From assembly GCA_010909165.1 (NCBI GenBank), contig VJWM01000186.1, positions 310,001-374,000 on the forward strand: 64,000 nucleotides of DNA. The letters run 5' to 3'. Numbering within the stretch: position 1 is the stretch's first letter; every line of letters begins with the position of its first letter. The position numbers and the translations under genes are program-made. Below are positions 11,476 to 24,870 of this stretch, piece by piece. Under the pieces are notes generated by a model, which saw only the letters and a program-made list of their open reading frames with translations, ran no database searches and had not been told where the DNA came from. The stretch is from Anthoceros angustus (Eukaryota > Streptophyta > Anthocerotopsida > Anthocerotales > Anthocerotaceae).

Positions 11476-12381
11476 CATTTTGGCGCTATTGGGATTTATT
11501 CTTGAAAGGTTGAAGTTTTGTGGTTCCATCGCTGTAATGTTTTCAAGGGACCCAGGGTTGACCATATGTTGTGAAAAAGAACTTCGTGCCCTCTAAGGTA
11601 TCATCATAGGGGTGAGCGGTTGAGACACTAAAGGTGTGATTTGCTTCCTTCTTAACAAGCGTGGGTTGGAGGACATGAGGATGCTTGCGATGCAGTGGGG
11701 GCGGTCTCGAGGAGAAGCGGAAGGTCGCGCTCGCTCTACCTGCAGAGATTTGCGCGGAGAATCGTTTGAGAGAAGAAATTGCTGCCGTCACCATCGACGG
11801 CGGGGAGGAAAAGCGACGGGCGATTGGAGAGAGCCCGTCTTGCGGCCCACGAAGGAGGCGGTGGTGGTGATGGAGGATCGAGAAAGGGAGAAGGCGGAGC
11901 TCGCGATAGCGAGAGAGGAGGTTGTGGAGGAAGTGTTGGCGTCGAGGCGAGGAGGAACATCCTCCCGGCGCGACCACACTGCGACCGTCGCGAATTTCCA
12001 TGTTGGACCTTGCGTGTGAATCCACATGTGGCCCGGCGGCGGCAGCGGTCGTGGCGGTGGGGAGTTCAGGCTGATCGGAGGACTTGGTGACGCCTCGATT
12101 GTATCCTTTGCTCGGCTCGATCTTTGGGGCCGGACCGAAGTAGCTACTCCTCTGTCGGTTCGAATTTGTACCCAAAGATCGAGCATTTTACGGTCCGAGG
12201 AAGAAGAAGCATAGTGTAGCGGCCGGGGCGAGCAACATGAGTGGAGCCCTTTGGCGGAGGAGGGCCGACTCCATAATTAACAATACGTCAAATTTGGCGA
12301 GAAGAAGAAGGAAGATAGCGGCGTTTGGCTTGAGAACTTGAGCACGTCTCCTCGCTAATTTGGAGGATGGAGTCATTCGAT
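11476..12381. other. Unassigned sequence with a Ser/Pro/His-rich minus frame
   Basis: The longest frame (minus, 12175-11543) is rich in Ser, Pro, His and Arg and shares no motif I recognise. Other frames overlap it on both strands, as expected of GC-rich low-complexity DNA. A short minus frame beginning MEPQNFNLSR near 11530 could be the start of a copia gag. I do not call a gene here. Confidence 0.4.
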
Positions 12382-12648
12382 CGATAAAATATATTAGGGT
12401 TAGGGCACTATTCATTGGGCACCTAACTTTAACATTATTATATGCCTAGGGCATTAAGTAGTTACTAGTTAGTTGATCTAGGTAGTTAGTAGTTATAGTA
12501 GTTACAACTACTAGGCGGTTACAACTACTTATGGTTGTAACCACCTAACCACCTAACCACCTCGCCTATAAATAGGCTTTGTACTTTCTATTAAATCAAT
12601 TGTATATAAGCATCTTTTGCTTAAGGAGTTTGTGTGTGATTTTCATCA
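12382..12648 (+). repeat. 5' LTR of copia element A1
   Basis: This matches the A2 LTR at 46440-46709 throughout, including 'atatattagg', 'agggcactattca' and 'attatatgcctagggca'. The start is slightly altered here (cgataaaatatatt against tgatgaaatatatt). It ends ...tcatca next to a primer-binding-like sequence. A TATA box (tataaata, 12567-12574) is placed as expected for the LTR promoter. Length is 267 bp. Confidence 0.8.
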
Positions 12649-12660
12649 TGGTATCACACG
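12649..12660 (+). other. Altered primer-binding site of A1
   Basis: TGGTATCA is followed by cacgctc rather than the GAGC expected of a plant copia site for initiator methionine tRNA (TGGTATCAGAGC). The change falls at the CAG of the site. Confidence 0.6.
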
Positions 12661-14220
12661 CTCCTCGTGCTTGACCACTCTTGCTTGCTTATGCTCATGG
12701 CACTCTCCTCCCAATGCATTCTATTTTAGCTCTTCTATCAAGATCATGCGATGGAAATTTTGTTTTGAGCGAAAACATTTGGTGATCGACAATACTTTAA
12801 GGATGCACTTTGTGCACAATCTCGCCCGCCTCCATGGATTTCCCCAATCTTAGCGCATAAGAGTATAGGGAGAAGATCAAGGCTTGAAGAAGAAGAGACA
12901 ACAACACATCGGATCATACGCAACACGGGAGGAGGATTTTGATCTTAACGCTCCGAAATTGATGTTGTTGAAGCTCAAGTGTATTGTCTCATTGAAGCCT
13001 CGTATCTAAATCTATAGATCGAGTAAGTAATATAAATTATGCTGCAGATTCTCGATGATGATGACTCATTTTAATATGAAATCATGCGCCGCCACGCCTT
13101 TTCTTCGATACACCATTCGAGAAGGCGTGTCAAAGACGGCGAATGCATTAATAAACTCACCGCAATGGCGGAACTCTTGACCGACCAAGAACTTGCAAGT
13201 TCTTAGGTGACCAAAAGGCTAAATTGGCTCAAGAGCAAGCAAGCCAAATGGGAAAGAGAATTGGAAGAAATTAAGGAGAAGGAGAGCGAAAAGAAAATCG
13301 ACTTAAAACCCTAGTGGTTCAAGCGGATAATTTCAAAGACAAAGATAGATTCAATGGAAGAGGGTATGACGTGCAAAGTCGCCCAAGGAGTGCTGCGTGA
13401 GTCGTGACTTGTGGGAGATCGCCAGCACCGAGCCTCGCATGCTTGGGACTGATGCACAGGATGTTTGGGATGCCAAGGACCAGAGCTCGAGATGTTTTAG
13501 TTGGTGGCCTTCACAAGGCGATGGTGCGACAAGTTTAAAGGAGACACCTCCATGATATGTGGGGCGCTAGCTCAATTATACTGGCTAAAGATGGAATGAG
13601 CTTATTGACTACCGCCATCTCCATACCACGAAAATGAAGGAGAATGATTCCATTGATCATATATAGCTTTGCTTTCGCCAAAATAATTTTGAGCGTCATC
13701 GAAGAGAAGCTCTCTCGAAAGCGACATTTATTGCTCTCCTTGCCTCCTTACCACCCTCCTATAGGGCCTTTGTGACAACACAAATCATCCTTAGAGCCGC
13801 ACGAGAAGAGAAAGCAAATGGCTCAGCCACACTTTGGACATTAGTGTCCTTGAATAATTGGAGCCATCATACGGGAGGATGATCGTCGACAAGAGAATCC
13901 TAGATCCACTGCAGCGGTGATGTTTACGGGACAAGGTAGAGGAAGAGGGCGTGGCGGGGCCAGCGGCGGATCCTTTCCTCCTAGGCAAATCCTGGTCAAT
14001 ATTCTCCGATTGGAGAAAACTCTTCTTCCAAAAGGTAACAAGAAGAGTGGAGTTATATGTAATTGGTGCAGAATGACAAATCATATGGAGAAGAATGTAG
14101 AAGAGAAGAGCAGGCGAGCCTAGGAAGGAGGCCACCCCTGGAGCACATGTTGCCATGAAGAAACAATCTTCAGCAACACCATCGCTCTCAACATGCTTGG
14201 CATCATCCAAGCCCTCAAAC
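12661..14220 (+). pseudogene. Copia A1 gag (degraded)
   Basis: The region corresponds to the A2 gag at 46.8-48.4 kb. Recognisable parts are a UBN2/DUF4219-like segment (around 13350, FNGRGYDV in frame), the LLASLPPSYR-type stretch (about 13730-13765), Arg/Gly-rich coding (about 13925-13985) and a CCHC zinc knuckle with CNWCRMTNHME (about 14058-14100). Frames are interrupted repeatedly. Compared with A2, many interruptions coincide with lost CAG/CTG. In an intact element the product would package the RNA in virus-like particles. Confidence 0.75.
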
Positions 14221-15944
14221 CAATTGGTATTTAGGAGGTGGAGCTACATCACATATCTGTCACAACTCTTTTGAGTCTTACTCGCCAAAGGACATCAAAG
14301 CTGTCCTATTGGGTGATGATCATAACCTCACTATCTACGGTGTTGGTTGATTGTTCTCGAGATGCTCTTAGGCCAAGTTCTCTCACTTTCTCATGTCCTC
14401 CATGTACCATCCATGTGTAAAACCTAGTGTCATTTGCCAACTTATGTTCGAACATAGCATGCAAATCATCCTTCAAGCGGATAATTGTTACTTTCTTATC
14501 TTACAAGTAAGTTTCATACAATGCTCGGGCACACTAGAAGATGGACTATAAACTTTCAGTCCAAGTGGGTCCCTCACATCTCATCAATGTAGCTTCCCAA
14601 CATTCTGTCCCCTCCTCCAATACTATGCTTTGGCACTGTCGTTTAGGTCACCCTAATAGCCAAAAGCTCATCCAAATGTCTAAGGGAAATTTTTACAGAA
14701 CTCCCTCCTCCCAAGATAGAACCCCTGTCTTGGTGTGAAGCCTGTGTTGTCACCAAACGGCACCAAGCTCCTTTTCATAACCCATCTCCATGGCTAAGCA
14801 CCTTGAGTTGGTACATACAGACATTTGTGGTCCCATTTCTGCGCCTTCCTTTAGTGGTTGTAGATACTTTTTAACCTTCACAGCTGATTTCTCTCGTTTT
14901 GTCCTCACATACATCCTCCGCCACAAAAGCCAAGCTTTCCAGTTTTTTAAGGATTATATGATGTGGGCCGAGAGACTTACGGATAAGAAACTCAAAACCT
15001 GCGTTCCGACAATGGTGGAGAGTTTACATCCAATACTTTTGCTGATTTTTGTCGAGCTGAAGGCATCGCTCAACAACTCACCGTGGTACACACTCCTCAT
15101 CAAAATGGCGTAGCAGAGAATAAGAATTTACGCCTTCAAGAGATAACAGGTTGCTTGCTCTCCCAATCTACTCTATCCAAGACCTATTGGAAGCCATAAT
15201 CTGACCATATCTCATCAAATTGCCCACCTCCAGCGGTCAAGGTATGACACCTTATGAAGCATTCACGGTAGAAAGCCTTCTATTGGACATCTTCGATTTT
15301 TGGATCACCCTATGTATTTATTCCAAAGTACAACGCAGAAGTTCGATCCTAAGGCAAGTACACTTTCATTGGCTATACGGAAGGCATAAAAGGATACAAA
15401 TTATTCGACCCTTCTACCAGAAACTCATATATGCCGAGCGTGACTTTTCATGAGTCCCATATTCTTTCCCCGGTGGGAGCTCCCGCCTCTTACTCCGATG
15501 TTCCTCTGCAACATGGAGCATTCGTCTTTGATGATGATGAATTTGTTACTTTTCATCCTCTTCCTGCCAGAGTTTTCCTCTTGTTGAACCTACTCTGCAG
15601 GAGGAGGAGGAGGAGTTAGAACATATTCCATGTCGACCGACTACACAGATCCCGACACACAAGAACCTCTACATTTAGAAGATCACTATCACCTTAGGGA
15701 TGATTTTGATATTCCCGCGGATGATCGACTTGTGAATGAGGACGAGCTCTGAGGCGAACATGAGCGACTCCAACACAAGAGCCACTCATGAAGTGACATT
15801 GAAGAAAATATTCAACCACAACAACTTTGCTTGGTACAACACGAGAACTAGACCTAATATTTCGGGACTGCAGGATGGAAGGAACCACCCCTAGGATACC
15901 TTGCTACCATTGATGATCCCATCTCTCCCTTTTCACCTTATCAC
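14221..15944 (+). pseudogene. Copia A1 protease and integrase, first (worse) copy
   Basis: A protease remnant at 14222-14340 corresponds to YLDSGATSHIC of A2, with the active-site Asp region damaged. The GAG-pre-integrase segment includes MLWHCRLGHPNSQKL (about 14620-14665). Integrase pieces follow at 14790-15113, with LVHTDICGPIS and the FLTF region. The segment 14761-15944 is duplicated head-to-tail at 15945-17155, and this first copy is frame-broken throughout while the second is largely open. Confidence 0.75.
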
Positions 15945-17155
15945 CAAGCTCCTTTTCATAACCCATCTCCCACTTACTTGAGTTGGTACATCTGAGACAT
16001 TTGTGGTCCCATTTGCGCCTTCCTTTAGTGGTTGCGAGATACTTTTTAACCTTCACAGATGATTTCTCTCGTTTTGTCCTCACATACATCCTCCGCCACA
16101 AAGCCAAGCTTTCCGGTTTTTAAGGATTATATGATGTGGGCGAGAGACTTCTGATAAGAAACTCAAAACCTGCGTTGACAATGGTGGAGTTTACATCCAA
16201 TACTTTTGCTGATTTTTGTCGAGCTGAAGGCATAACAACTCACCGTGGTACACTCCTCATCAAAATGTAGCGAGAGAATAAGAATTTACGCCTTCAAGAG
16301 ATAGCAGTTGCTTGCTCTCCCAATCTACTCTATCCAAGACCTATTGAAATGAAGCCATATTACTTACACATATCTCATCAATGATTGACCTCCGCGGTCA
16401 AGGTATGACACCTTATGAAGCATTCACTGGTAGAAAGCCTTCTATTGGACATCTTCGGATTTTTGGATCACCTGCTTATGTCTTTATTCCCAAAGTACAA
16501 CGCAAGAAGTTCGATCCTAAGGCAGCCAAGTACACTTTCATTGGCTATACGGAAGGCATAAAAGGATACAAATTGTTCGACCCTTCTACCAGGAAACTCA
16601 TATATGCCAGGAGCGTGACTTTTCATGAGTCCCATATTCTTTCCCCTTCAGTGGGAGCTCCTGCCCCTCTTACTCCTGATGTTCCTCTCCCTGCAAACAT
16701 GGAGCATTCGTCTTTTGACGATGATGAATTTGTTACTTTTCATCCTCTTCCTGCCACGAGTTTTCCTCTTGTTGACCCTACTCTGCAGGAGGAGGAGGAG
16801 GAGTTAGAACATATTCCACGTCGACCGACTACACCAGATCCCGACACGCAAGAACCTCTACATTTAGAAGATCACTATCACCTTAGGGATGATTTTGATA
16901 TTCCCGCGGATGATCAACTTGTGAATGAGGACGAGCTCGAAGACGAGCCCGAACATGAGCCTGACTCCCCAACACAAGAGCCAGCTCATGAAGTGGTCGA
17001 CATTGAAGAAAATATTCAACCACAACAACCTGCTTCGAGGTACAACCTGAGAACTAGACCTAATATTTCAGGACCTGCAGGATGGAAGGAACCACCCCTA
17101 GGATACCTTGCTACCATTGATGATCCCATCTCTCCCTTTTCACCTTATCACCAAG
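14761..17155 (+). repeat. Head-to-tail duplication inside copia A1
   Basis: Segment 14761-15944 (1184 bp) is followed immediately by 15945-17155 (about 1.2 kb) in the same orientation. The junction is 'caccaagct' at 14761, 15945 and 17151. The two copies differ mainly by gaps at CAG/CTG: in the first copy cactgg becomes cacgg, tcctgatg becomes tccgatg and ccaggag becomes ccgag. Confidence 0.85.
15945..16380 (+). pseudogene. Copia A1 integrase core, duplicated segment
   Basis: This repeats 14761-15220 starting at the shared junction caccaagctccttttcat. It is also frame-broken. Landmarks include gacatttgtggtccc (first catalytic Asp region), gacaatggtgg (second Asp region) and agagaataagaattta (Glu region, altered). 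Confidence 0.7.
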
Positions 17156-17519
17156 CTGTATACAAAGCCACAGTTGATCCCGAAGAACCGCTAACCTTGA
17201 AACAAGCATTTTCCTCTCCTGAGAAACACTTGTGGAAGGTCGCTGTAGATTCTGAGTATGACTCTTTAGTTAAGAATTCTACATGGGAATTAGTGAAACC
17301 ACCTAAGGGAAGAAAAATAGTGACTAGCAAGTGGGTATTCAAAATAAAAAGAAAGGGTGATGGTTCCATAGAGAGATACAAGGCACGACTAGTGGCAAGA
17401 GGGTTTACCCAGATCCTTGGTCTAGATTTTATACCCTGGGCCACCTATGCACCAGTTGCCAAGTTTGCTTCCCTAAGAATTATCTTAGCCTTATTTATGA
17501 CCTACACCTCCATATGATG
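16381..17519 (+). CDS. Copia A1 integrase C-terminus, linker and RT N-terminus (open)
   Basis: One open frame of 378 residues covers three parts. The integrase C-terminal region (residues about 5-85) has GMTPYEAFTGRKPSIGHLRI and YTFIGYTEGIKGYKLFD. An acidic linker follows, with EDELEDEPEHEPD and then RYNLRTRPN. The start of reverse transcriptase has LVKNSTWELVKPPKG, SKWVFKIKRKGDG, YKARLVARGFTQ and YAPVAKFASLRIILAL. It stops at 17517, where the homologous A2 sequence would continue LHMMDVKTAYLHG. Beyond, homology dissolves, so catalytic YVDD, RNase H and the 3' LTR are absent. This stretch has normal CAG/CTG density, unlike its neighbours on both sides. Confidence 0.85.
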
Positions 17520-17950
17520 GGCGACATATCTTCATCTGCGGAATAATGTCATGATTATGGAAAATTGCCATTTGGTACTTTTCATACGATTACTAATTCG
17601 CTCCAAACACGTCTCTTGAAAGCACATGCGTGCGAGCAATCATTGTGATTGACATTTGAATTCGTGTTCAAAGTGCAATGAAGGTGCTAGGGTGCGAGGA
17701 TGCTTGCGGACAAGCGGCAATGCTCGATTATAAGTAGAGTCGTCGCTCGGATGTATTCAAAACGGCCTCATGGCGGAATGAACAACTTGCTACTAGAAGA
17801 TCCGCGTGTCATCCACTCCAAAGACAACGGCCCATACGACATACATTACAAAAGCAGAAAACGTTCTAGCCACCTAAGGAAGTTCACGGTCAAGATTCAA
17901 GCGCACACAAAACCGGCTTCACTATCGGGAACTACGGTGGCGTTTCTCGA
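17520..17950. other. Unassigned sequence after truncated A1
   Basis: A short remnant after 17519 (atatcttcatctgcgg) may still derive from RT. After that I see no element, repeat or gene. Confidence 0.4.
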
Positions 17951-20900
17951 CGTTCTTCATCTGTCTCTCCGAAAGAGTCCAGACCATCATCGCCCGGCGT
18001 CGTCGTCTTCCTTCCGTCAACCCGGAGGCATGCCATGACCTCTAGTGTCTGTGCCCTCATCGGCGGGGTCTCAGTCCTTTCTTTCATTCGCTTGACCCTA
18101 GAGGCACAATTTGAGCCTTCCCAATATCCTTCTCGTGGCAAACCTCCTTGGCCCAGGTGAGATGGACCACGACGATGCGGCTCATGTGTCGCTCCTCCTC
18201 CGCATCCGGCGGATTCATATCCATGTACACGCAGAATGAATTACGCACACCTCTTATGCCTCGATAGAAATACAATTTCGGCCGACAACAAAGCCATTAA
18301 AGATGACCCACTACACGCACATGCATCCAATATCCAGTCCCTTCCTTGGAGAATGTCTTGATAAGCTTCATCATCAAACCTAAAGGCGGTAGGACATGAG
18401 ACAACAAGTTTGTCAAGTGAATGATAAACCAGCTTTTCACAATATGGTGGGCAATCACCGACCGACCATTATTGAAAGTGCCCGCAAAACATTAGGTAAC
18501 ATGATGACCCGCAACTCGAGCTTTTCTTGACCCGAAGCGGTGACATACTCCACCGTATCAAACCCACCCTTGTCGTTGTTGACATTTGTCTTGTCCCACA
18601 AATGAAACAAGACCACCCCTCTGCACCACTTCCGCATAGGCTCCGCACAATATGTGAATCTTCCACACCATGCATTATGATCATCCTGAACTGCTCGCAT
18701 TCAGTCAAGTCATGGAAGGAATGCAAAACATTACCAACTTGCCAAATATCAAACCTTCCATCCTTTGGGCCCTTCTCGAATCCACGTGGGACATCCATCA
18801 CAAGCAAAGAGTAACTCCTCTTCCTCACAAAACCTCGCATATCCGCACATCTCGAGCATGAATAAATCGCCTTTTTCTCCGACGTGGGACGGTGGTGCAA
18901 CAATCCCTCTTCAATGTCTCTATCTGCGCTCGCTCATCCTCCAAGCCCTTCCAAGTGTTGACCTCATAAATGAACTGAAAGTTTTGGGGCACTTGGTAAG
19001 GACTTCAATGTCTTTGTTGCTGCACAAAAAGCAGGATGCTTGTCAATATTAGGCGCATCTTGAGGAGGGGCCGCATGCGCGCCCCTCCACTTAGGGCCTC
19101 GGCATCTAGACCGGGTGGCGGCATGCCGGCGTCCTCCTCAACCCTACTATATTGGGGGTGAGGCGCGGCATGCCGGCGCCTCACTCCCGCCGCAGGCCGC
19201 GCCCGTGCCGGCGCGCATCGCTGGCGGCGAGGGGCGGAGGAGGGCGCGGCATGCGCTCTCCTCCTCCTCCTCCTCTGCCTATAAAGATCTAAGAAACAAG
19301 AGTATGATAACATACCTTTCCCTCGAAAGCGATCGCGACTACTTTGGGTGGAATGTTGTGGGTACTCTTGCCTCACCATCTCAAAAGATGAACATCCTAA
19401 GTGCTTCGCCATGGCCACTTGGATGATATGCAATTTCTTGCAATATAATTTCATCGACATTCCTTCAAATCCATAAGGCGGTGAGAACTTTCTCGGTGGC
19501 ACTAATAAGCATTTTGCTGCCCGCTCTCCCCAGAATACCTTGAAAGCAACGCCATGGCTTTGTCTGCATCTCCTTGGGCTTCACCAATATACCCTCAACT
19601 TGTTTCGTTTCTTCCACCGCTTCCGCTTGCCTTTGCTCTTTTGCTCAATCCTGCACATGTTTCTTCCATTGCAAGTCACAAGCCTCCCACTTTGCAAAAA
19701 TTTTGTCCACATTCTCCCATACCCTTCCTTCCAACTTATGCACAAGATGTGCGCCTGTGTCAACCTTGTTCTTTTGTAGGCATCATCTTCCGTCCTTCAT
19801 CATCTTGATAAGACCCAATACCTTATACAGTTGAACTTCCAATTCATGGACATATGCACGCCATCCCGCTTGGCTATAAGATTCATCTCGAGATATCTTA
19901 CTTGCTCTATGAACGACATCTTCCGCCGCGTTGTCGACATTGTATTGTGATCATCGCCAAAACCCTCATTTCCGTGTGGTCACCACAATACACATGTGCC
20001 TCTATCCATTTGAAACGCTCTTTCATGATATGTCCGCCAAATGTTGCATTGCCGCAAATGTGTGGTTCCCTTCTAACACACCCATGATGTATTTCTTTGC
20101 CTGAATTTTTCCACCAGTCCTCTAGATCATCACACTCCTTGGGATCAATCATGCACAAAAGGGGCGCCTCCTCAACTCGGCCCTTTCCAATCACGCGAGC
20201 GGATAATTAGTCCACGCTTCATCCACACGCCGAATCATCCGGTTAGATAAGAGGCGGGCAGATTCTCCAGCTTCACCAAGTCCGGACCACCTTCTTCGCA
20301 TATCTGCATCTCGAATTGGTGAGGTAGTCCTCCTCGTGGAAGGAAGATTCCAACCTCTCTTCATCTGTTGAAAGGTGCACTGGGAATGTCTCTCTGGTGA
20401 CATAGTTCCTGTAGTCTTTGCTTTCTTCCGTATTTTACCATGTTCGGCTCCAAACTCTCTCGTTCGCTCGGATCCTCTTGCATCAGACTGCTTCCTCTTT
20501 CCGGATCCCGGCCTTGTATCGAAATGACTAGCTCGTTGCAACAAATTACCAAATGATCCGGACTTGGGTGTCGTGTTGTTCTCTGCTGCGCTTTGTTTGC
20601 CTTTCCTCCAGCCCTCCCGACAATCCAACGGTGGGTCGATAGCTCTCATAGCTTTGGTATAGTAGAAGGGTGGCGCTGTGGGATGAAGGAGTGAGCGCCG
20701 GGCATACCCCCTTCCCTTGCTCCTGCCACATCCATAAACATGCCTGCATGGGGGGTTGGGAGGGACTCCACACCTGGCGTAGGGGCGCGCATGCGCGCCT
20801 CCTCTTCCTTGCTCCGCCACATCCATACCCATGCTGAGGGGTTGGCGGGGACTCCACACCTGGAATGGAGTCGGGCATCGGCGCCACTGCCTGGCGGGTT

Positions 20901-21210
20901 ATAAGGGACTGGGCACAAGCATAGAGTCGAGGCATGTCATAATCCATTATTTGCATCTCTAACCTCGGTTTCCAAGTCATCCCCTTCTTCCATCATCTTC
21001 GTCGGATTGTCCAAGGATGTCGGGCAATGGTCCATCATGCTCATCTTGAGGCCCAGCTCCTCTTCCTCCGAGCTGCGAGAGGTCCTCCTCGTGATTTTGG
21101 GAGGGCTGCCCAGTTCGCCGCATGCTCATTTCTCTCCTGGTCCACGATAGGGCGTGACAAAAGCACGATTGCTTATAGAAAGCCCTCCCACTGTTGACAC
21201 ACAAAACCCA
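17950..21210 (-). pseudogene. Coding-like degraded tract, family not recognised
   Basis: The minus strand shows a succession of short frames with ordinary protein composition. An acidic N-terminal piece (near 21126-20980, with SQNHEEDLSQLGG and PDILGQSDEDDGRRG) is followed by a Pro-rich stretch, a charged region (about 20560-20230), a piece with WWKNSGKEIHHG (about 20120) and a piece with FEGMSMKLYCKKLHII (about 19460). Frames change every 100-300 bp. The tract is poor in CAG/CTG, so one real ORF may be obscured by deletions. No transposase or retroelement motif could be matched. A DNA transposon gene is one possibility. Confidence 0.3.
19060..19275. repeat. Cluster of GC-rich palindromes around GGCATGCC
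   Basis: Several interrupted inverted repeats centre on GCATGC: ggaggggccgcatgcgcgcc (19061-19080 region), ggcggcatgccggcgtcc, gaggcgcggcatgccggcgc and ggcgcggcatgcgctctcc. Similar cores recur at 20790 and in the 140 bp repeats at 26.2-26.7 kb. Each can form a strong hairpin. Confidence 0.6.
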
Positions 21211-24200
21211 TAAGCCAACTCACGCTACATGCGGCTACAAGCGAAATGAAAAGCACTGATTCAAGCACAAAACAATGTTAGCCAACCCGTCCATACGTGT
21301 TGATTCTGTTTAGCCTCTCAAGGCGGTTGTCGGCTCCGGGAACACTTCTTAAGCTTGAACATCCCAAGGCCCACGGTGATAACCTTGAACTCCTCGCCGG
21401 GCGAATTTCATCCGATTGGTGTGGCTTTGTTGTAAGGAGGATCTCGAATTCGGTTCCGTTCAAATCCAGACTTGCCCATACAACCCAGCCAACTCTTGCT
21501 CGCTGATTTTGGCTTAGCTGGTCCAAACCACAGAACCCACAAGAGCGGTGTCCATATGGTCATCATCCAGCCTCGCTTCTGCAAAACCACTCCTTCCCTA
21601 GACAATTCGCATCGATTGAGTTAGTCCACTGAGCATAGTTTCTTCCAAGTTGTATGGCGAAGGCACAGATCGGGTTGCGTTTTCTTCTTCCCCTTCAAGC
21701 CTCCTTGTCTTTCGCCCCGCCTCCACGTGTTGTCGGCTTTTCTGAATTCCGAGCTCGATTTCTTCGCCGCCCACCCACATCCTTATCTCCAGCGATGCTG
21801 GTTGCTTGCGCTGGCGCCACCGATCCTTGTCGGTGGGGGGCGCCATATCCGCGACTTCCTCCTCGCCTCGAGTCGCCTTCTTCTTGGTTTCTTCCGCACA
21901 ATCTCGGAAGGTGGTTCAAGCGAGGCGCCTAGGTCCTTCTTGCTCGGAGAGCCCTCCCGATGCCATGATTTCCGCCACAAGGAACGGACGCGCATCAACC
22001 ACCAATACGATTAGAGTTCTCACTTTGCGGTGGAAAGCAGCGATTGGGGAGAAGAACACCTCCTTCCTTGCGTGGGGATGATCCTCAAAGGCCCTACGCA
22101 TCCAAGCGTTGAATCACTCCCTCTTCTCTCGCGGTCGCCTGCGATCCACAAAGTTGAAGGGGACGTAAAGCCGTTTCGTGCCGTGGTGTGGGGAAATGGT
22201 TTTAAAAGACCTTATCGCCCGGACAAGAAGTTAGGGTTCCCTTCATTTGCCCGATTCTCATAACCTCCATGGATTCGCGACGTACATAATGCATAAATTC
22301 CATTTTAGGATAATGTCCTAACTACACCTCTTAATGGTGGTGTCGTTTTGGCGGTGGGCGGCGCCATTACGATGGCGTGCGATTGTTTGCCGTTATAGGT
22401 CTAGAACTTGTGCATTGGCGGCGCCAGCGCCTTTCTCGGTGCGTTGGGTGGCGTTGAAGTTGGTGGCTTGGCGTTATATTTCCCTTTTCCTGGAGAACAC
22501 ACTTTCGTTTGTGTCGTGGGTGAAGTGGCATCGTCGCGGAATGTTACAGAGACTCACGCATGGGCGGTGAAGTGAGCGATCTTTGTTGTATCCAATGCAC
22601 TCCATGCAATAATGTTCCCTTGATGTTCTCTAGCTAAACTTGGCGTTTTCATGTTGCGGAAGGGAGGACTTGCATCATGATTCAACCAAGAGTCGACGCA
22701 AGAAAAAGGAACGCAATGCAAGATTGAATGCGTCCATCCTCCTGTCCGATGATGCCGCACAACACACCGCAGTCTCCAAATGGCTTGTGGGTAGTAGATG
22801 GTCGTGTTAATTGCGTAGTTCTGCCTCACGTGCATGCCAACGGTGACAGAGGCTGGTTCCCCGACTGTCACCAAATCGGCGTTGATGAAGGTTGGAGGGC
22901 GGGTCCGACCTCACCAAGGATTCCTCGGGGTGTTCCTCGAACCAAGGAACATCAATTTGTATTTGTGGGCGGAGTCCTAGTGGCCGCGCCATGAAGAACC
23001 GAATAGTTCCCACGCACGTCGCCGGGTTTGTTTCCAATTGAGGAAAGGAGGGTGTTCTGAAAACCCTCGTCGATGCACCTTTAGTGAGACAGAGGAAGGC
23101 GACCGTCACGCAGTCATTCCACCCCAAACCACCGAAACATTTGTGGCGCCACGGACATGCAATCCGTGGTTCGTAGAAGGCGGGCAAGTGGAGTTCCTTT
23201 GTCGAAGAGCGACTCGGCGTTGTCACAATGACTTAAGCCATGCGCAATGCGTCCATCAATGTCTAAGGCCAATTTCCATGAGCAACGTTATCGTTTTCGC
23301 GAATGGGGAGGCGAGCAAGAGACATTTCTTGATCCCTCGGTCGTGGACTTACAGCCACCGAAAGGACAAGGTCATCACGCATATAATGGGGCGGCCGCGC
23401 ATTCGGTGTTGTTTGCAAGCTTTTGAAGAGTATCGCATCGGCTCGAGAGGTACGAGGAGTTGAAGAGCGGTGTTATGCAATGCACCGTGGGATGGGTCAA
23501 GAGTGAATCCGCGACAACCATCTACACACGATCGGAGCCGTTCGGATGGATAGTTTTCAAGTGATGGCGGAAAGGCTAGCGTTGATGTGTTCCACTGGAC
23601 ACGTTCTCAAAGTTGGAGATCCGGGCCATGTCGGATATGACACGGTCTAGTATGCGATTCGTGTCGTATCCCTATTTTCCGACCCTACGGAGGACCAACT
23701 TCCGAAGGTTAGGATTCCAAAGTCTAATAGGTTTTCCACTTGCTCTTTATGTGAAGGATCAAGCGCACCATCCGAACACTTGGAGCGACCAAGGTTTGTT
23801 CTTCATATCCTGCTGGGATGTGCATAGTTTCTAAGAACCATTTTGCGGAAGGATGCATGACGCCTGTTTACATGTCTGTCACAGTGTATATGCATATGTG
23901 GCTTCTTAAAAGGTGGGCCACCGTGCTTGCGTCTCGGTTGTCGCGGAGGTGTGGCAATGTAGATACCAATGTGCAAGACTCACATAGGTTGCATAGGCGG
24001 AAGAGTGCTTCCATTGTCGGGCCCAGCACCCTTCGGTACATGCACGGCCGCCGGGGCGGCCCCTCAGCGCCTCGGGGGCGCGGAGGCGTGCCCCCAAAGC
24101 TTTTCCGCATGTCGGTCCGGGGAGGGCCATCGCGCCCCTCAGCGTGATTAACCGCACCCATGTTCATGTTCATGTGGTTGTGCAACAATGTCTCGATATA

Positions 24201-24870
24201 ATACTGTGTCGTCTCCATTTTTGCAGAGGTTTACGAAGGAGCTTTGGCATCACAGTGCGACTAAGCAATGAGAGAGACAAAGCGGAAACATCGGTCCAAA
24301 AGTTATAGTCAGCCCCACAAGTATATGCGACTTGCTATCGATGGCATGGACGAGAAGACAGAGCTCCCTCATTTCCTCCGTTATCCCAAAGAGTTGGCGA
24401 GGCATCACTTATTAATGTTCATGTGGTGGGATGTATGATACATAATTACACTTTCAAGGCCGGGCATATTTACACTACGCTAATCACTGTGGCCAATCTC
24501 ACTATCCATATAATTGATGTCATATTTTCTTACGAAGGGTGCTTCCTAAAGTTCTTTACCTCCACTTGATAATACTTGTGCGAGAACAAGAACCAGCTAC
24601 TATTCGCGTACCTAAATATGCTCATCGACCTTGGTGTTCGTTAAAATAAAGGTTGGGTTCCTATTGGTTGGTCATACCCATGATCGGGTTGATCAAATGT
24701 TTTCTTGTTTCTCAAGCTTCTTAGGCACAAAGAAGCGTTTACTATTGATACACTTTGGAGATTTTGACGAGCTTTCACCCCAACGCTGAAGTTAAAGTAA
24801 TAGAGGTGATTTTCGGTCTTATGTATGGCCCATTAAGAAGGGGACGAGAGGATATGCATACAAGGCGGCA
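21211..24870. other. Unassigned CAG/CTG-poor sequence
   Basis: I find no retroelement domain, element end or convincing gene on either strand. Frames are short and overlapping. By eye, 22021-22620 contains only about 5 CAG+CTG, against about 19 expected at random, so frames here may be disrupted by the window-wide deletion effect. A GC-rich palindromic stretch occurs around 24030-24090. Confidence 0.4.

Noticed and set aside
11543-12175. 210-residue minus frame as a possible host gene
   Set aside because: No recognisable motif, Ser/Pro/Arg-rich, and overlapped by comparable frames on both strands.
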